Origin: Mortierella sp. BCC40632 | Taxonomy: Eukaryota; Mortierellomycota; Mortierellomycetes; Mortierellales; Mortierellaceae | Assembly (NCBI GenBank): GCA_011634665.1 | Contig: WAEK01000010.1 | Coordinates: 616,001-680,000 of the forward strand | Reading direction: 5' to 3' | Length of the DNA stretch: 64,000 bases | Part shown: positions 1-9,728 of the stretch, piece by piece | Layout of the letters: the number at the start of each line of letters is the position of its first letter | How positions within the stretch are numbered: position 1 is the first letter of the stretch | Notes under the pieces: model-generated | Databases searched by the model: none | Seen by the model: the letters and a program-made list of their open reading frames with translations, nothing else | What the model was told of the DNA's origin: nothing | Position numbers and translations under genes: made by a program

Positions 1-1075
1 AGGAGGAGGGAGGGGAAGCAGGAGAGGATAAGAAAGAGGAGGAGGAGTTTAGAGCTGGAGGATGGAAGAAAGAAAAAGAAAGGTGGAGTGTGTGTTCAAG
101 GAAGGGAAAGGAGTGCTAAAAAAAAAAAAAAAAAAAAAAAAAAGTGGGGCATACCTCACATGGTGTACCATGACCTGTCACAGAATACAGTGCATTCTGT
201 GCTCAGCCAGAAGACTGCTCGTGGGAAGATTTCTGACGCACATGGACTGGAGTTTCCTCATTTAGACAGATCCTCTCGACCTTTTGTGCTTTTGCAAGGC
301 TATGATGGCATGCGATGCATGGCCCTCTTTTGCTGAGGAGCAAGAACATAATCTATAGAATGAGATAAGCTGGTCTTTTCTCAAGAAACGATGGCAGCGT
401 ACATGAGTCCAGGGCAAGGGAGAGGTGAGCCTTGTTTATGGTTCTTTAGTAGGTTTCTGAGTAATCAGATTAGAGATGTTTGAGAGGACCCGACTACTCG
501 GTGAAGGAACTCTTTGTAAGTCTGTGATACCTTCTTTGGGATGTTCAATAAATGATAAAAAAAAAAGTCTACACATCTACGCCCTATGCAATAAGGATAC
601 GATTCTATTTTCGAGTTTTTCTCGAGGGTTCATGAATGAAAAACGACCTTTTAATGGATGAAAGTGATTCATTTTCAAAGGAGCATTTGGTCATTCACTT
701 TGATGAGGACATGGGGTCGATTCAGAAGGGGCATCTTAAGAGATTTTCCTTATTTGGGCATCGATACCTTTTTAGGCTGTGTCAGTTACGTGCGTCATTA
801 TATAGATTAGAAGCATCTGTCCTTAGACTCTACACGGCAGTACCAAGAGCCGATGGTCAAACAAGATTGACTGTTGTTCGCCATCACAGAAGCCACCCGC
901 AGTAGTTAATCAGCATGACTCACTGCAACACAGCCCAATCATCTAGTATAAATAGTTCCCTTCTTCCTCACCAGTAACCAGCATCCAGAAATAAAACCAC
1001 ATACCTGACTTCCTGCCTCACCCCTGTTCCCCTCTTCACTTTCCCTCTCCCTGTCCTTGATCCCAGTGTCAGTTC
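1..1075. other. Intergenic, low-complexity, no gene recognised
   Basis: The stretch opens with a purine-rich GA tract, followed by a run of 26 A at 118-143. Open frames here are short and show no domain. A TATA-like stretch at about 950 is followed by pyrimidine-rich sequence, similar in layout to the LTR-like stretch near 1440, so part of 900-1075 may be old LTR or leader sequence of the Gypsy fragment that follows. No host gene can be supported. Confidence 0.5.
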
Positions 1076-1444
1076 TTGACAAAGTCCAGTAGCCCGGTGT
1101 CATGTAATCCATTGTTGGTCAGCAAGAAGGATGGGTCATATCGGGTATGTGTCAATTTCACCCCAGTGAACAAAATGATCCAGCAAATGGCGTGGCCCAT
1201 CCCGGACCCTATGACGGAGATCTACCGGTTGCAAGGATGTGAGTGGATCTCATTCTGGGATTGCAAGGACGGATACCTCCAGTCTCCTATTGCCGAGAAG
1301 TGCCGATACTTGACAGCAGTGGCCTTCCCGAGAGGGCTGTGGGGGTACACTGTACTGCCCATGGGCTTGGCCGACTCGATGCAGTGGTACATCCGACACA
1401 TGTATAAGGTGTTCGATGTGCCCATTCTCAGTGCAATAGTATAA
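1076..1444 (+). pseudogene. Ty3/Gypsy reverse transcriptase fragment
   Basis: The reading frame encodes the N-terminal half of a Gypsy reverse transcriptase. 'LLVSKKDGSYRVCVNF' matches the conserved K-K-D-G-x-x-R-x-C-V-D/N-x block, and 'ISFWDCKDGYLQSPI' corresponds to the first catalytic block (F/S-x-x-D-L-x-x-G-Y-x-Q). 'TAVAFPRGLWGYTVLPMGLADS' is the F-x-x-x-P-F-G-L-like block. The frame ends before the YxDD or FxDD catalytic box, and no protease, RNase H or integrase follows. It is a dead fragment, and it differs strongly from the Gypsy element at 3.1-9.2 kb, so it belongs to a second family. Confidence 0.85.
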
Positions 1445-1504
1445 ATGCACCTCCTCTCTCCCTCACAATAAAGGGCAGTTTATTCTCAAACCTCGTTGCT
1501 GTTA
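1437..1504 (+). repeat. LTR-like 3' end, interrupted by the Tc1 element
   Basis: Immediately after the reverse-transcriptase fragment come a TATA-like sequence (1440-1446), an AATAAA signal near 1468 and a stretch ending TGCTGTTA. Past the Tc1 insertion the sequence resumes as ATCACA at 3131-3136. Two other LTR ends in this window (9178-9183 and 27173-27178) also end ATCACA, so this is plausibly an LTR end split by the transposon five bases from its terminus. The body of the repeat does not align with the other LTRs, so this assignment is tentative. Confidence 0.35.
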
Positions 1505-1529
1505 CAGTGGGCGCCAAAATGGTTTCAAT
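1505..1529 (+). repeat. Tc1 left terminal inverted repeat
   Basis: Begins CAGTGGGCGCC and continues with AAAATGG. It pairs with the right end with one mismatch (G versus T at position 5). CAGT at the outer edge is typical of Tc1-like ends. Confidence 0.93.
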
Positions 1530-1883
1530 AATTCTCAAATTTTCATATTTTAGCAATTTTCTACCCATCGAGAATATGTAAATGCACCTTGTTGCTTAGA
1601 TTGAAAACAATACCCAGAATGCCTTGTTCACGACAGTGTAAACAGATTTTCAATATGTTGTCAGAAAGGCGTGCTATGAGGTAAATTGTTGAAGCTAGAT
1701 ATTGGAACCATTTCGCCACTTGGGCACGCCATTTATATTTATTGCTATTTCATCTCTTTTTTCACAATCGTTTGTCTTATATCTACAGTCAGTCAGAGAG
1801 ATTAAAAGAAGATGAATAGATCTTGACAAGTTTGATATAAAATACGGGTGCAATCGCTCGAAAATGGTCGATATTCCTCCATC

Positions 1884-2899
1884 ATGAAAAAAACGAAAGA
1901 AGACACTCAAAACTCTATCATAAGCCAGCTAAAAGCAGGCTACTCCGTCAAGAATGTCGCTAGACGATTATCAGTCAGCCCTGCTTCTGTTTCAAGGATC
2001 CGAACCAAGCATTTACCTACTCTACAAAGGCAACCAACAGGAAGACCAAGAATTCTCTCGGCTCGCTCCAAGAATGATCTCAACAGAAAGTTACTTTCCG
2101 GCATGTTGAAGACTGGCAAGCAGGTCCACAAGAGCCTCAATGGTGAAGGGACAGTTATCTCGTACAGATCAGTCCTTCGCAACCTCAGGGAGATCGGCTT
2201 TCAAGCGAAAAAAAAGTCAAAAAGCCTTTCCTTAGTAAGCGACACAAGCAAGCGCGGTTGGAGTGGGCAAGAGGTCATAAAAATTGGACCATCGATGACT
2301 GGAAGCGAGTGGTATTCTCAGATGAAACAAAGATAAACATCTGGAACTCGGACGGGATACAATATTACTGGGCTAAGCCAGGCGATCCGGTTCAACCATT
2401 TCATCTTCAACCTACTGTCAAGCATGGAGGTGGATCCTTGATGTTCTGGGGCTGTATGACGTCCAAGGGACTTGGCTATGGCTGTCAGATCTATGAAGGA
2501 ACTATGAAAAAGGAGGATTACATCAATATTCTCGACACAACATTGAAAGAAAGTCTCGAGTATTATGATCTCGGAAAAAATGACTTCATTTTTCAGCACG
2601 ACAACGACCCCAAACACAAAGCCAAAGCAACAACCAAGTACCTGGAGGATCAGGATATTGAGGTTCTTCGATGGCCTGCACAATCAGCAGATTTAAATCC
2701 AATCGAGCATGTTTGGGACAAGCTGAAGGTTCAGATTGGTCAACGAGAGAAGCGGCCTACGAGTGTTCATGAATTGTGGGATATGGTGCTGGAGGAATGG
2801 GAGCTGATACCACAGGATATGATTGACAAGCTCTATGAGTCGATGCCACGAAGAGTAGAGGCCGTGTTGAAAGCGAAAGGGGGGAATACGAGGTATTGA
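1884..2899 (+). pseudogene. Tc1/mariner DD34E transposase, one frameshift
   Basis: The N-terminal part (1884 to about 2215) carries helix-turn-helix DNA-binding regions, including 'AGYSVKNVARRLSVSPASVS' and a GRPR-like linker ('TGRPRIL'). The C-terminal part, in the next frame from about 2213, is the DDE nuclease: 'VVFSDETKINI' (first Asp), 'FQHDNDPKH' (second Asp) and 'LNPIEHVWD' (Glu). There are 34 residues between the second Asp and the Glu, the DD34E spacing of the Tc1 group. The frame changes at a run of eight A (2208-2215), so a one-base indel or a sequencing error there is the likely cause. The start is the ATG at 1884; 1848 in the same frame is GTG. Confidence 0.92.
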
Positions 2900-3104
2900 A
2901 GAATTTTCCCGGACTAGTGGCAAAATGGTTTCTATGAGACGACAACATTGGAGGCGGCATAGCTCGCTCATGTGAAGTGATAAAGGCCCGCTTTCTTATT
3001 TCTCGGGTCCACCATTGATAAGACTTTCCTTTCTATTAGAATTGAATATGAAAGAGAAAGAAAGAATAAACGAGAAAATTAGAAAAAGCGAAATTTCTGA
3101 AAAC

Positions 3105-3129
3105 ATTGAAACCATTTTGGCGCCAACTG
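3105..3129 (-). repeat. Tc1 right terminal inverted repeat
   Basis: The reverse complement begins CAGTTGGCGCC and matches the left end at 24 of 25 positions. It is followed by the TA duplication at 3130-3131. Confidence 0.93.
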
Positions 3130-3190
3130 TATCACATACAACAGCCCCACGCCACAAACCGTTCCTGCGAAACAACCGCCGGCTCCAACC

Positions 3191-3553
3191 ATGCCGTCAC
3201 TTGTGACAAACCTTCCATCACTAGTGGATGATATGCCCCCGACTGGGTATGTGTCGGCAGAAACAGTGGAGTTCCTGGGAAGAGTAAACGAGCAGAAAGC
3301 TGTTCTCCAGCGACAGATTGAAGAGTGGGCGACTTATGCCCGTACGCTGGGCAACAGCCCTGATCCAGCAATCTTTCAAGTAGCAGTGAATCATCTCACC
3401 AAATTGCATACTCTGCTCGAAGAAAGAGAATACATGCACTTGGATCATTTGCGCTGGTTGCAACTGGTGGCCGCGTATAACAAGTCGAGGAGACATCAAC
3501 ACTCCCCCGTAGTGTGTCAAGATAAAAAAAAAAAAAAATATAATATAACATAA
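3191..3553 (+). pseudogene. Gag-like open frame at retroelement 5' end
   Basis: An open frame of about 120 residues lies just downstream of the LTR-like end. It is mainly helical and charged ('VEFLGRVNEQKAVLQRQIEEW', then 'LEEREYMHLDHLRWLQLVAA'), as in the N-terminal coil of fungal Gypsy Gag proteins, and runs into an A-rich tract at about 3523. No conserved domain is recognisable. It could be the start of the Gag whose continuation begins near 3868, or a relic of the other family. Confidence 0.4.
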
Positions 3554-3867
3554 AAAAAAAGATGAAGTGTACTAGCGATAACGCTAAAAAAGTATCAAAT
3601 GTATCCGAAGGGATAATTGGATATGAGAGACGCTCTATGCAATAAGTGATAAAAAGATATGTATACCAGACTAAGAGTACTGTCATCATTATATTTTGGT
3701 CGACTATGCGACGTTTCAGACTTACTTGTCATGGTACCATGTCTCGTATGTCACAAAAATATATTGAACGTGCTGACTGTAGGAAAATATAAAAAAAAAA
3801 CAACAACAACAACATTTGACGCTCCTGCGAAGCACTTCCTGAAATCATCAATACTCCTCAACGTCCG

Positions 3868-5290
3868 ATGTCATCCCCAGTCTCTGCCATTCCTGAACCT
3901 GTTCAATCAAGGGCTAATGAGCCAACGGAGAATTTGAACGTCCCCTCTTCCCCTTCGTTCAGTGAATGGGATATGGAGGTGGATAGACACCAAACCAACC
4001 TTGGTGGTGGAACCGCAAACGAAGGTCTTTCGCAAGGACCACGCCTCAATATAGTCAAACACGACTCTGCGACTGAGATAGCTCGCCTCAAAGACGCTGT
4101 CAAGTCACTTGGCGAGAGGCTGAGCAATCTGTACCCAACGACGGGTACCAAGAGGGCCAAGCGAGACAAGATCTAGATGTCATGATTGCCGTGACTGAAA
4201 AAGACTATGAAAAGACCAAAATGATCCTCAAGAAGTTGCAAGATATTGCTACAGACATTGCATCAGTCGAAGACAGTCCAAAATCGCAGACAGTCGCAGT
4301 GTTGGACAACATTCCCAAGCGTGTGGCTAGATACGACGGAAAGAAAATGACGGCCAGAACCTTCTTAAGCCAATTTTACCGTTCTGCTTACGGCCCACCT
4401 GGGCGAGGAACGATTTGAGCGACAATGTGAGCGACTCATGGTGTCCTGCATCGAGGTGGAGCACTTTGCCGTCCAGTTCCAGGAAGGTATTAAGCCATAT
4501 CCATCCGGCACTAGAGGATGGGAAACCTGCCGTCAAGTCTTCGTAAATGCCTGTTTGACACAAGATCAACGAGATGAAGAAGTGGAACGTCTAACCAAGA
4601 TCGGAATGCTTGAACGAGAGACATATCAGAACTTTGCAATCCGTATTGAAAGAGACTTGCATGTTTACGGTGTAAAGGATGACAATGATATTATCCTCAG
4701 TCAACTGGAGAAAGCCATTGGTCCCAATGCCTACAATATCATGCTGACTCGTTATAGCAGCTTCGACCCGAATGCAGCATCCTTCCAGTCTCTATCCTCA
4801 TTGTTAACTCAATGTAAGAGACTACGCGGTCCTGAAGGATCCGATGTCACCAAGATCTACGATGATCCACCCGCTGAAGGAAAGGGCAACGGCCAACCCT
4901 CATCCGTCAAACGCACGACGAGATCTCGAATGAACAACAATCGTTTTACCCCATTCCAGAAAAAATAGGAGCTCTCCTAACCAATCGGGTAACAAAGGAA
5001 ATGGCTCATCGCTGTTCTGTGCTAAGTGTGGCGATAACTCGTCACATATAACGAAGGATCACAAGGAATGTACTTACAGACCTTGCCTCAAGATTGGTCA
5101 CGTTGAAAGTGAATGCCGAATGAAACAAAGGCACGCCGAAGGCAACAAAATTGGTATGCAATCTGTCAAAGAAGTAATTGCTAGTCTCAATGTTAAGACT
5201 TACACTGACCAAAATCTACTATGCTCTAAACCTCAGGTCATTAGTCAATCCTACTCGGACAGCAATATGACCCCCCCTTGGTCAGACACC
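3868..5290 (+). pseudogene. Gypsy Gag with zinc knuckle, frame-broken
   Basis: Three open pieces in different frames (3868-4176, 4182-4418, 4438-4968) read as one Gag. The capsid-like part has 'RGWETCRQVFVNACLTQ' and a helical region to about residue 'LTQCKRLRGPEG'. Downstream at about 5020-5120 a Cys/His-rich region ('FCAKCGDNSSHI', then 'CLKIGHVESEC') is a degraded zinc knuckle. One frame change lies near 4380, where the alternative frame continues the protein ('HLGEERFERQCERLMVSC'). Confidence 0.75.
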
Positions 5291-5371
5291 GTTTGAACGA
5301 AGATTCCTTCAATCTGTCAGGAAGGGTTTAAAGAAGAATAGCTCTTCGGCAACGAATAAAAATAAAAAAGA

Positions 5372-7172
5372 ATGCCAGTTCTTTTTACTCTACCTTCAGA
5401 GAACATTCCTGACCTTGCTGCACAAGAGTGTGAAGACCCTAATGATCTTGAAAAACTATTAAAGGAAAAAAATACTCAGCTTACTATGGACCTCCTGAAA
5501 TTAAGTTGTCAGCATTTGCAATGCGTGATGATAATGCAGAACAGCGTATTGTTATTACCATTGAATTTGAGAAGTGTCAGTACAATGCACTGATCGATAC
5601 TGGTGCTACTGTATATCCTGTATAAGGCCAGATATCGTGGAAAAGCATGGGAAGGACATTCGGTCCATGAAAGGAACGATTACACTAGCAGATGAAGATA
5701 CTACGATAGAAAGGATCGGTCAAACAGAACCTATTGAGATCCATTACCAATCATGTATAGTGTTCTCTCCATTCGAAGTAGTGAAGCAAAAGTACCCATT
5801 CACAATCGGCATGGACTTGTTCCATCGTATTGGTCTTGGTTTGACTGGACTACCCAATCCTGGTTTGAATGCCTCAGTCCTACCAGAACCGGAGCCGGAT
5901 CAGCGTCCTTCGCTCATTCCATCTGAACGACCTGAAGAAGAAAGTCAACCGAGCTTTCAGAATGCTAAGAAGGCTTTCTTACAGTCAATCAAAGACGTGA
6001 TCGAAAAGAATACGCAAATTCCTAAGTCGAGTCACTGTCCCATTCCTGAAATGAAGGTATACCTTCCTGTGTCAAAGGGAACGGTCATCTTCAGACGGCC
6101 TAGACCATTTGCTCAAAAGCAATTGTCCATTTTTGACGAAGCTGTCGAGAAGTGGAAAAAGGACGATGTAATTACAGTCGCCCCTGTTGGTAATGTCCAC
6201 AATAATACACTAACTCTTGCAGCTAAAAAAGATCTGAAGGGTAACAAGACTCTTTGGAGAGTGTGCCTAGATCCACGACCACTCAATAAAGAAATACCAG
6301 ATGATAACTATCCTCTACCTTTAATATCTGACATCATTAACAAGTTGGCAGGTAATGCAATCTACTCGACCATTGATCTTTCTCAGGCGTACCATCGTCT
6401 ACCAGTACATGAAGAGGATCAACCTTTGACTGCATTTATGCACAGAGGTACGCAATACATGTTCAAGAAAGCTCCATTTGGGTTAAAACCGCTTTCCAGC
6501 ATATTTCAACGAGGAATGGCTCGTATACTTGGCGATCTTCCGTTCGTCTGCAACTTCATTGATGACATCGTGATTTTCTCAAAGAACAGAGAAGAACACA
6601 GTGAGCATGTGCGGATTGTGCTTGACAGGTTAAACAAAGCCAAGCTTATTGTGAATCCCGATAAGTGTCATTTCTACAGTACGCAAATCTCATTGCTCGG
6701 GTTTGTGATTGGACTCCATGGGAGGAGTGTGGACCCTACTAAGTTTGTGAATATCGAACACTGGGCACCTCCAACCACGGGAAAGCAAATCCAGTCATAT
6801 CTCGGGACGTTCAATTTTTTCCGCGAGTATATCCCTTTATTCAGCTCCGTTGCAGCACCGTTAGATGCGTTAAGACATCGAACCGACACGTTCACGTTGG
6901 ACGCTGAGCAGTTGGAAGCATTTGAGACACTGAAGAAACTTCTATCAGCGGCTCCTGTGCTTGCTTTTGCAGACTTTACTCTACCATTCTATGTGGCAAC
7001 TGACGCATCGAATGTGGGTATTGGAGTGGTACTTTATCAATTACCTGATGGGCAAAAAATCCAAAAAGAACATCCGATACATATCATTCATGGCGAGATC
7101 CCTTCAAGAAAGAGAAAGAAAATATTCTGCGACAGGGAAAGAGCTGCTAGCGATCGTGTTTGCGCTCAATAA
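5372..7172 (+). pseudogene. Gypsy Pol part 1: protease and reverse transcriptase
   Basis: The aspartic protease motif 'ALIDTGATV' lies at about 5587-5613 in a frame closed by a stop at about 5623; the neighbouring frame 5574-7172 takes over. The reverse transcriptase covers about 6150-6720. It has 'WRVCLDPRPLNKEI', 'YSTIDLSQAYHRLPV', 'MFKKAPFGLKPLSSIFQRGM' and the catalytic box 'FIDDIVIFS' (the usual second position Val/Met is Ile). The thumb and the start of RNase H follow ('PFYVATDASNVGIGVVL', first Asp of RNase H). The frame is lost near 7075, inside RNase H. Confidence 0.92.
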
Positions 7173-8727
7173 GTTCCACTATTACCTTTGGGGCAGACAC
7201 TTTGATCTCTACACTGATCACCGAGCCCTTGTATTCCTTCATTCGCAGCAAGACATGAATTCCATGATGGTCAATTGGCAAGACACGATCTTGAACTATA
7301 ACTTTACTGTTCACTATCGGCCTGGTATTCTAAACATTTTGCCTGATGCATTATCTCGTATCTTCCCTGATAAATTCCGGAAGGTTACTCCAGCTTCACT
7401 GCCTGCTATTCTTGCTTACGTGCATATCTTGCAAAATGAAGACACCGAGCGTACAATCGTTCTGGAAAGTGATCGACAAGATGTACTCCATAGGACTCAT
7501 GGTATGGGTCATATTGGTACTATTGCTATGGTGAACGCCATTCATAGCGAGGGTCAGACTTGGCCTCACTTGACAAAAGATTGTTCTGATTTTATTAAAA
7601 GATGTCGGGAATGTCAACGTACAAATATCGTTCGAAAAGGATACCATCCTTTGAAGGCAATCCATGCAAGCCTGCCTGGCGATCACATTGCCATCGATCT
7701 GACTGGTCCGTTCACAACGTCTACAAAAGGCAATGCGTACCTGATGGTTGTTGTGGATGTGTGCACCAGGTTTGTCTTCCTTGAGCCTTTACCGAACAAG
7801 AAAGGTATCACCGTAGCAGAAAAGCTCTTCAAGCTGTTCTGCACTATTGGTTTCCCGAGAGTTTTACAATCAGACAATGGTCGTGAATTTGTCAATGAAG
7901 CTATACGTACCATGACAACTCAAATGAATGTCGATCAACGTCTCATCACGCCGTATCATCCAAGAGCGAACGGAGTAGCAGAGAGCCATGTTAAAATAGC
8001 CAATAACATGGTGCGGAAGCATATCCAAGAGCGAAGCTCCACATGGGACTCTCACATACCATTCATCCAAATGTCAATGAACACGCGAGTTGTGTCTTTA
8101 CACTCGTCATCACCTTTCTCACTCTTCTTTGCAAGAAAGGCGAATGGATTCAGCAACTACTTGAATGACAAAGAGCAATTGATGTCCCAAGAAGAGCTGC
8201 TCGAACGACTCGAGTATATGAACAAAATAGTATTCCCTGCTATCTCAGGTAAAGCCAAAGCTACACAGGAAAAAATGATAGAACGGTTCAACCGAACGGT
8301 ACTTCACAGCGAGTTCCCGGATGGTGCTAAGGTAATGGTCCTTGACCCTATCCAAGGAGACAAGCTCACCCCTCGGTACGAAGGTCCCTACACTGTTGTC
8401 CGCAAAACGGCACAGGGAGCATATGTGTTGAAAGATGGAACGGAGGAAGTTCATCATAGGCAATATGCGCCGTCACAACTGAAGCTGGTTTTGGATGACC
8501 TTGACAGTGACCCTGCGTACGAGATAGAAACCATTCTCGAACATGAACCTCACCCAACTATTCCTGGCAAGCTGCAATATTTTGTTAAATGGAAAGGCTT
8601 TACTGAAGACTATAATACATGGGAACCTGAGGAGTCCTTTGTGGAACGAACATGTCTCAAGGAATACTGGGACAAGCAGAAAGCGGCACTATCTATGGAG
8701 GCTACTCCTAAAAAAAACTACCGCTAG
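7076..8727 (+). pseudogene. Gypsy Pol part 2: RNase H, integrase, chromodomain
   Basis: The second half of Pol is in the frame of 6961-8727. RNase H continues with 'YSATGKELLAIVFALNKF' (Glu) and 'FDLYTDHRALVFL' (Asp). The integrase has an HHCC finger (H and H near 'HGMGHIG', C-x2-C in 'RCRECQR') and a catalytic core with Asp in 'IAIDLTGPF', Asp in 'LQSDNGREF' and Glu in 'NGVAESHVK'. A GPY/F-like module ('PRYEGPYTVV') and a C-terminal chromodomain ('QYFVKWKGFTEDYNTWEPEE') follow. Chromodomains of such chromoviral integrases usually bind modified histone tails and bias insertion to heterochromatin. This part is unbroken over about 550 residues. Confidence 0.95.
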
Positions 8728-8816
8728 GCGTTCCAGTGGCAAAGCTCCGAATAAAAAGTTCACCCCTGCGAGTCGTGTGCAACCAATCCGTGCGCGTGCT
8801 GCACGCAAACGGACAT

Positions 8817-8845
8817 AAAAAAAAAAAAATTTTTTTTTTTTTTTT
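8817..8845 (+). repeat. A13-T16 tract after the chromodomain
   Basis: Thirteen A are directly followed by sixteen T between the integrase stop and the polypurine tract. It is one of several A/T-switch tracts in the window and has no assigned role. Confidence 0.9.
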
Positions 8846-8912
8846 CTCCACCGACTTCTCACCATTTGATCCCGCGTCGTTAATACCTACGAACTCATGC
8901 TTCGTTCTCCAT

Positions 8913-8923
8913 AAGGAGGGGGG
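8913..8923 (+). promoter_or_regulatory. Polypurine tract of the Gypsy element
   Basis: AAGGAGGGGGG sits two bases before an LTR start of TG. This is the position and composition expected for the plus-strand primer of an LTR retrotransposon. Confidence 0.7.
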
Positions 8924-8924
8924 T

Positions 8925-9183
8925 TGTTCGCCTTGGGATCTATGGCGAGCAGCCTACGCTAGAGGAGCAGTGCCTGAGGCACGTGCGCCTCACAGTACTT
9001 ACATTAGAGTTAGCTTCCTGTCTCTCAGGAGGCATGAATAAAAAAACCCAACGTCCCTGGGGCCAAGTGGCCAGGCATGTCTTTTTCTCACCGATTCTTA
9101 TTCTTCCCTTTGCTGACCCCTCTATTGTCACTATGTCTATCCATGTCGAGGCGTCCTTTTAGGGTAAGTTCAATTATATCACA
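8925..9183 (+). repeat. 3' LTR of the Gypsy element
   Basis: A sequence of about 259 bp starting TGTTCGCC and ending ATCACA, just after the polypurine tract. It includes an AATAAA-containing stretch near 9037. It aligns along its length with 26957-27178: shared blocks are 'GCCTTGG.ATCTA', 'GAGCAGTGC', 'CCCAACGTCCCTGG', 'CCAGGCAT' and 'CCATATCGAGGCG' (variants). This supports an LTR family with at least two copies here. Confidence 0.75.
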
Positions 9184-9728
9184 CCTGGCATGGTCGTCAG
9201 CAGTCTGCCTGACAATTGCATGCTGGGATGACCAGAAATTGAAAACCTGCCTCCCATCGCAGTCCACATCCATTCCGTGGCCCTATACAGCATTTGGAGG
9301 ACTTTTGTCGCCATCCACAAGCTACTTCCGGGACGACCCCCGAAAGATGGCACAGCAGATGATCTCTTGTTTCCAGTCAACAGCCTCAAGCTCCATACAC
9401 ACGCAGCACTCTAAGCCAACCTCAAGGACAACAAACAGCAAGCAATGAATCCAAACCCAGCAGCAACTTCAGATGTCAATTATAAGCGAATGCACAAGAC
9501 TTGGAAGCACCCTCCGTACATTGTGGTGTCCAAGGAGGAGGTAACATTTGGTTGGATGTGGCCCACCCCTGGCTACGGTTCCTTTTTAGACATGCCAGGG
9601 GAGTACACTCCTCCAGCTTCGCGCGCAAGGCCGAAGCTGCCTGACATCAGGCGAGCAAACGTCGCTGACGTAGACCTGCTTGATTGGGAGCCGCTCTTGC
9701 AGCTCCTGGACCCTTCGGACCCTTTGCC
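9184..9728 (+). other. Repeat-derived stretch with small open frame
   Basis: About 9330-9440 aligns with 12165-12282 (shared 'GCACAGCAG', 'ACAGCCT.AAGCTCC', 'AAGCCAACCTCAA.GACAACAAA'), so both are copies of one repeat flanking the RNase H module. An open frame at 9445-9753 (about 100 residues, 'WKHPPYIVVSKEEVTFGWMW', then Pro-rich) runs into the poly-T tract. No domain is recognised. It is probably part of a mobile element rather than a host gene. Confidence 0.45.

Larger units (their letters stand above)
1505..3129 (+). mobile_element. Tc1/mariner transposon, 1625 bp, nested insertion
   Basis: A complete DNA transposon bounded by inverted repeats and flanked by TA on both sides (1503-1504 and 3130-3131), the TA target duplication of Tc1/mariner elements. 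The terminal 25 bases of the two ends match at 24 positions. One transposase, broken by a single frame change, fills the centre (1884-2899). Near-identical ends and a single lesion in a homopolymer suggest a recent insertion. It sits beside LTR-like sequence, so it is younger than that retroelement. Confidence 0.93.
3137..9183 (+). mobile_element. Ty3/Gypsy chromodomain retrotransposon, degenerate
   Basis: Gag, protease, reverse transcriptase, RNase H, integrase and chromodomain follow in Gypsy order, then a polypurine tract and an LTR with TG...CA ends. At least five frame changes or stops break the coding region, so the copy cannot be autonomous as read. The 5' boundary is uncertain. It may start just after ATCACA at 3131-3136, or the 3.1-3.6 kb part may belong to the other Gypsy family. 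A 5' LTR matching the 3' LTR was not found, so the left end is probably deleted or replaced. Confidence 0.85.

Noticed and set aside
2208..2215. Programmed frameshift in the Tc1 transposase at A8
   Set aside because: No pseudoknot or slippery heptamer context was seen, and Tc1 transposases are single-frame proteins; a one-base indel is simpler.
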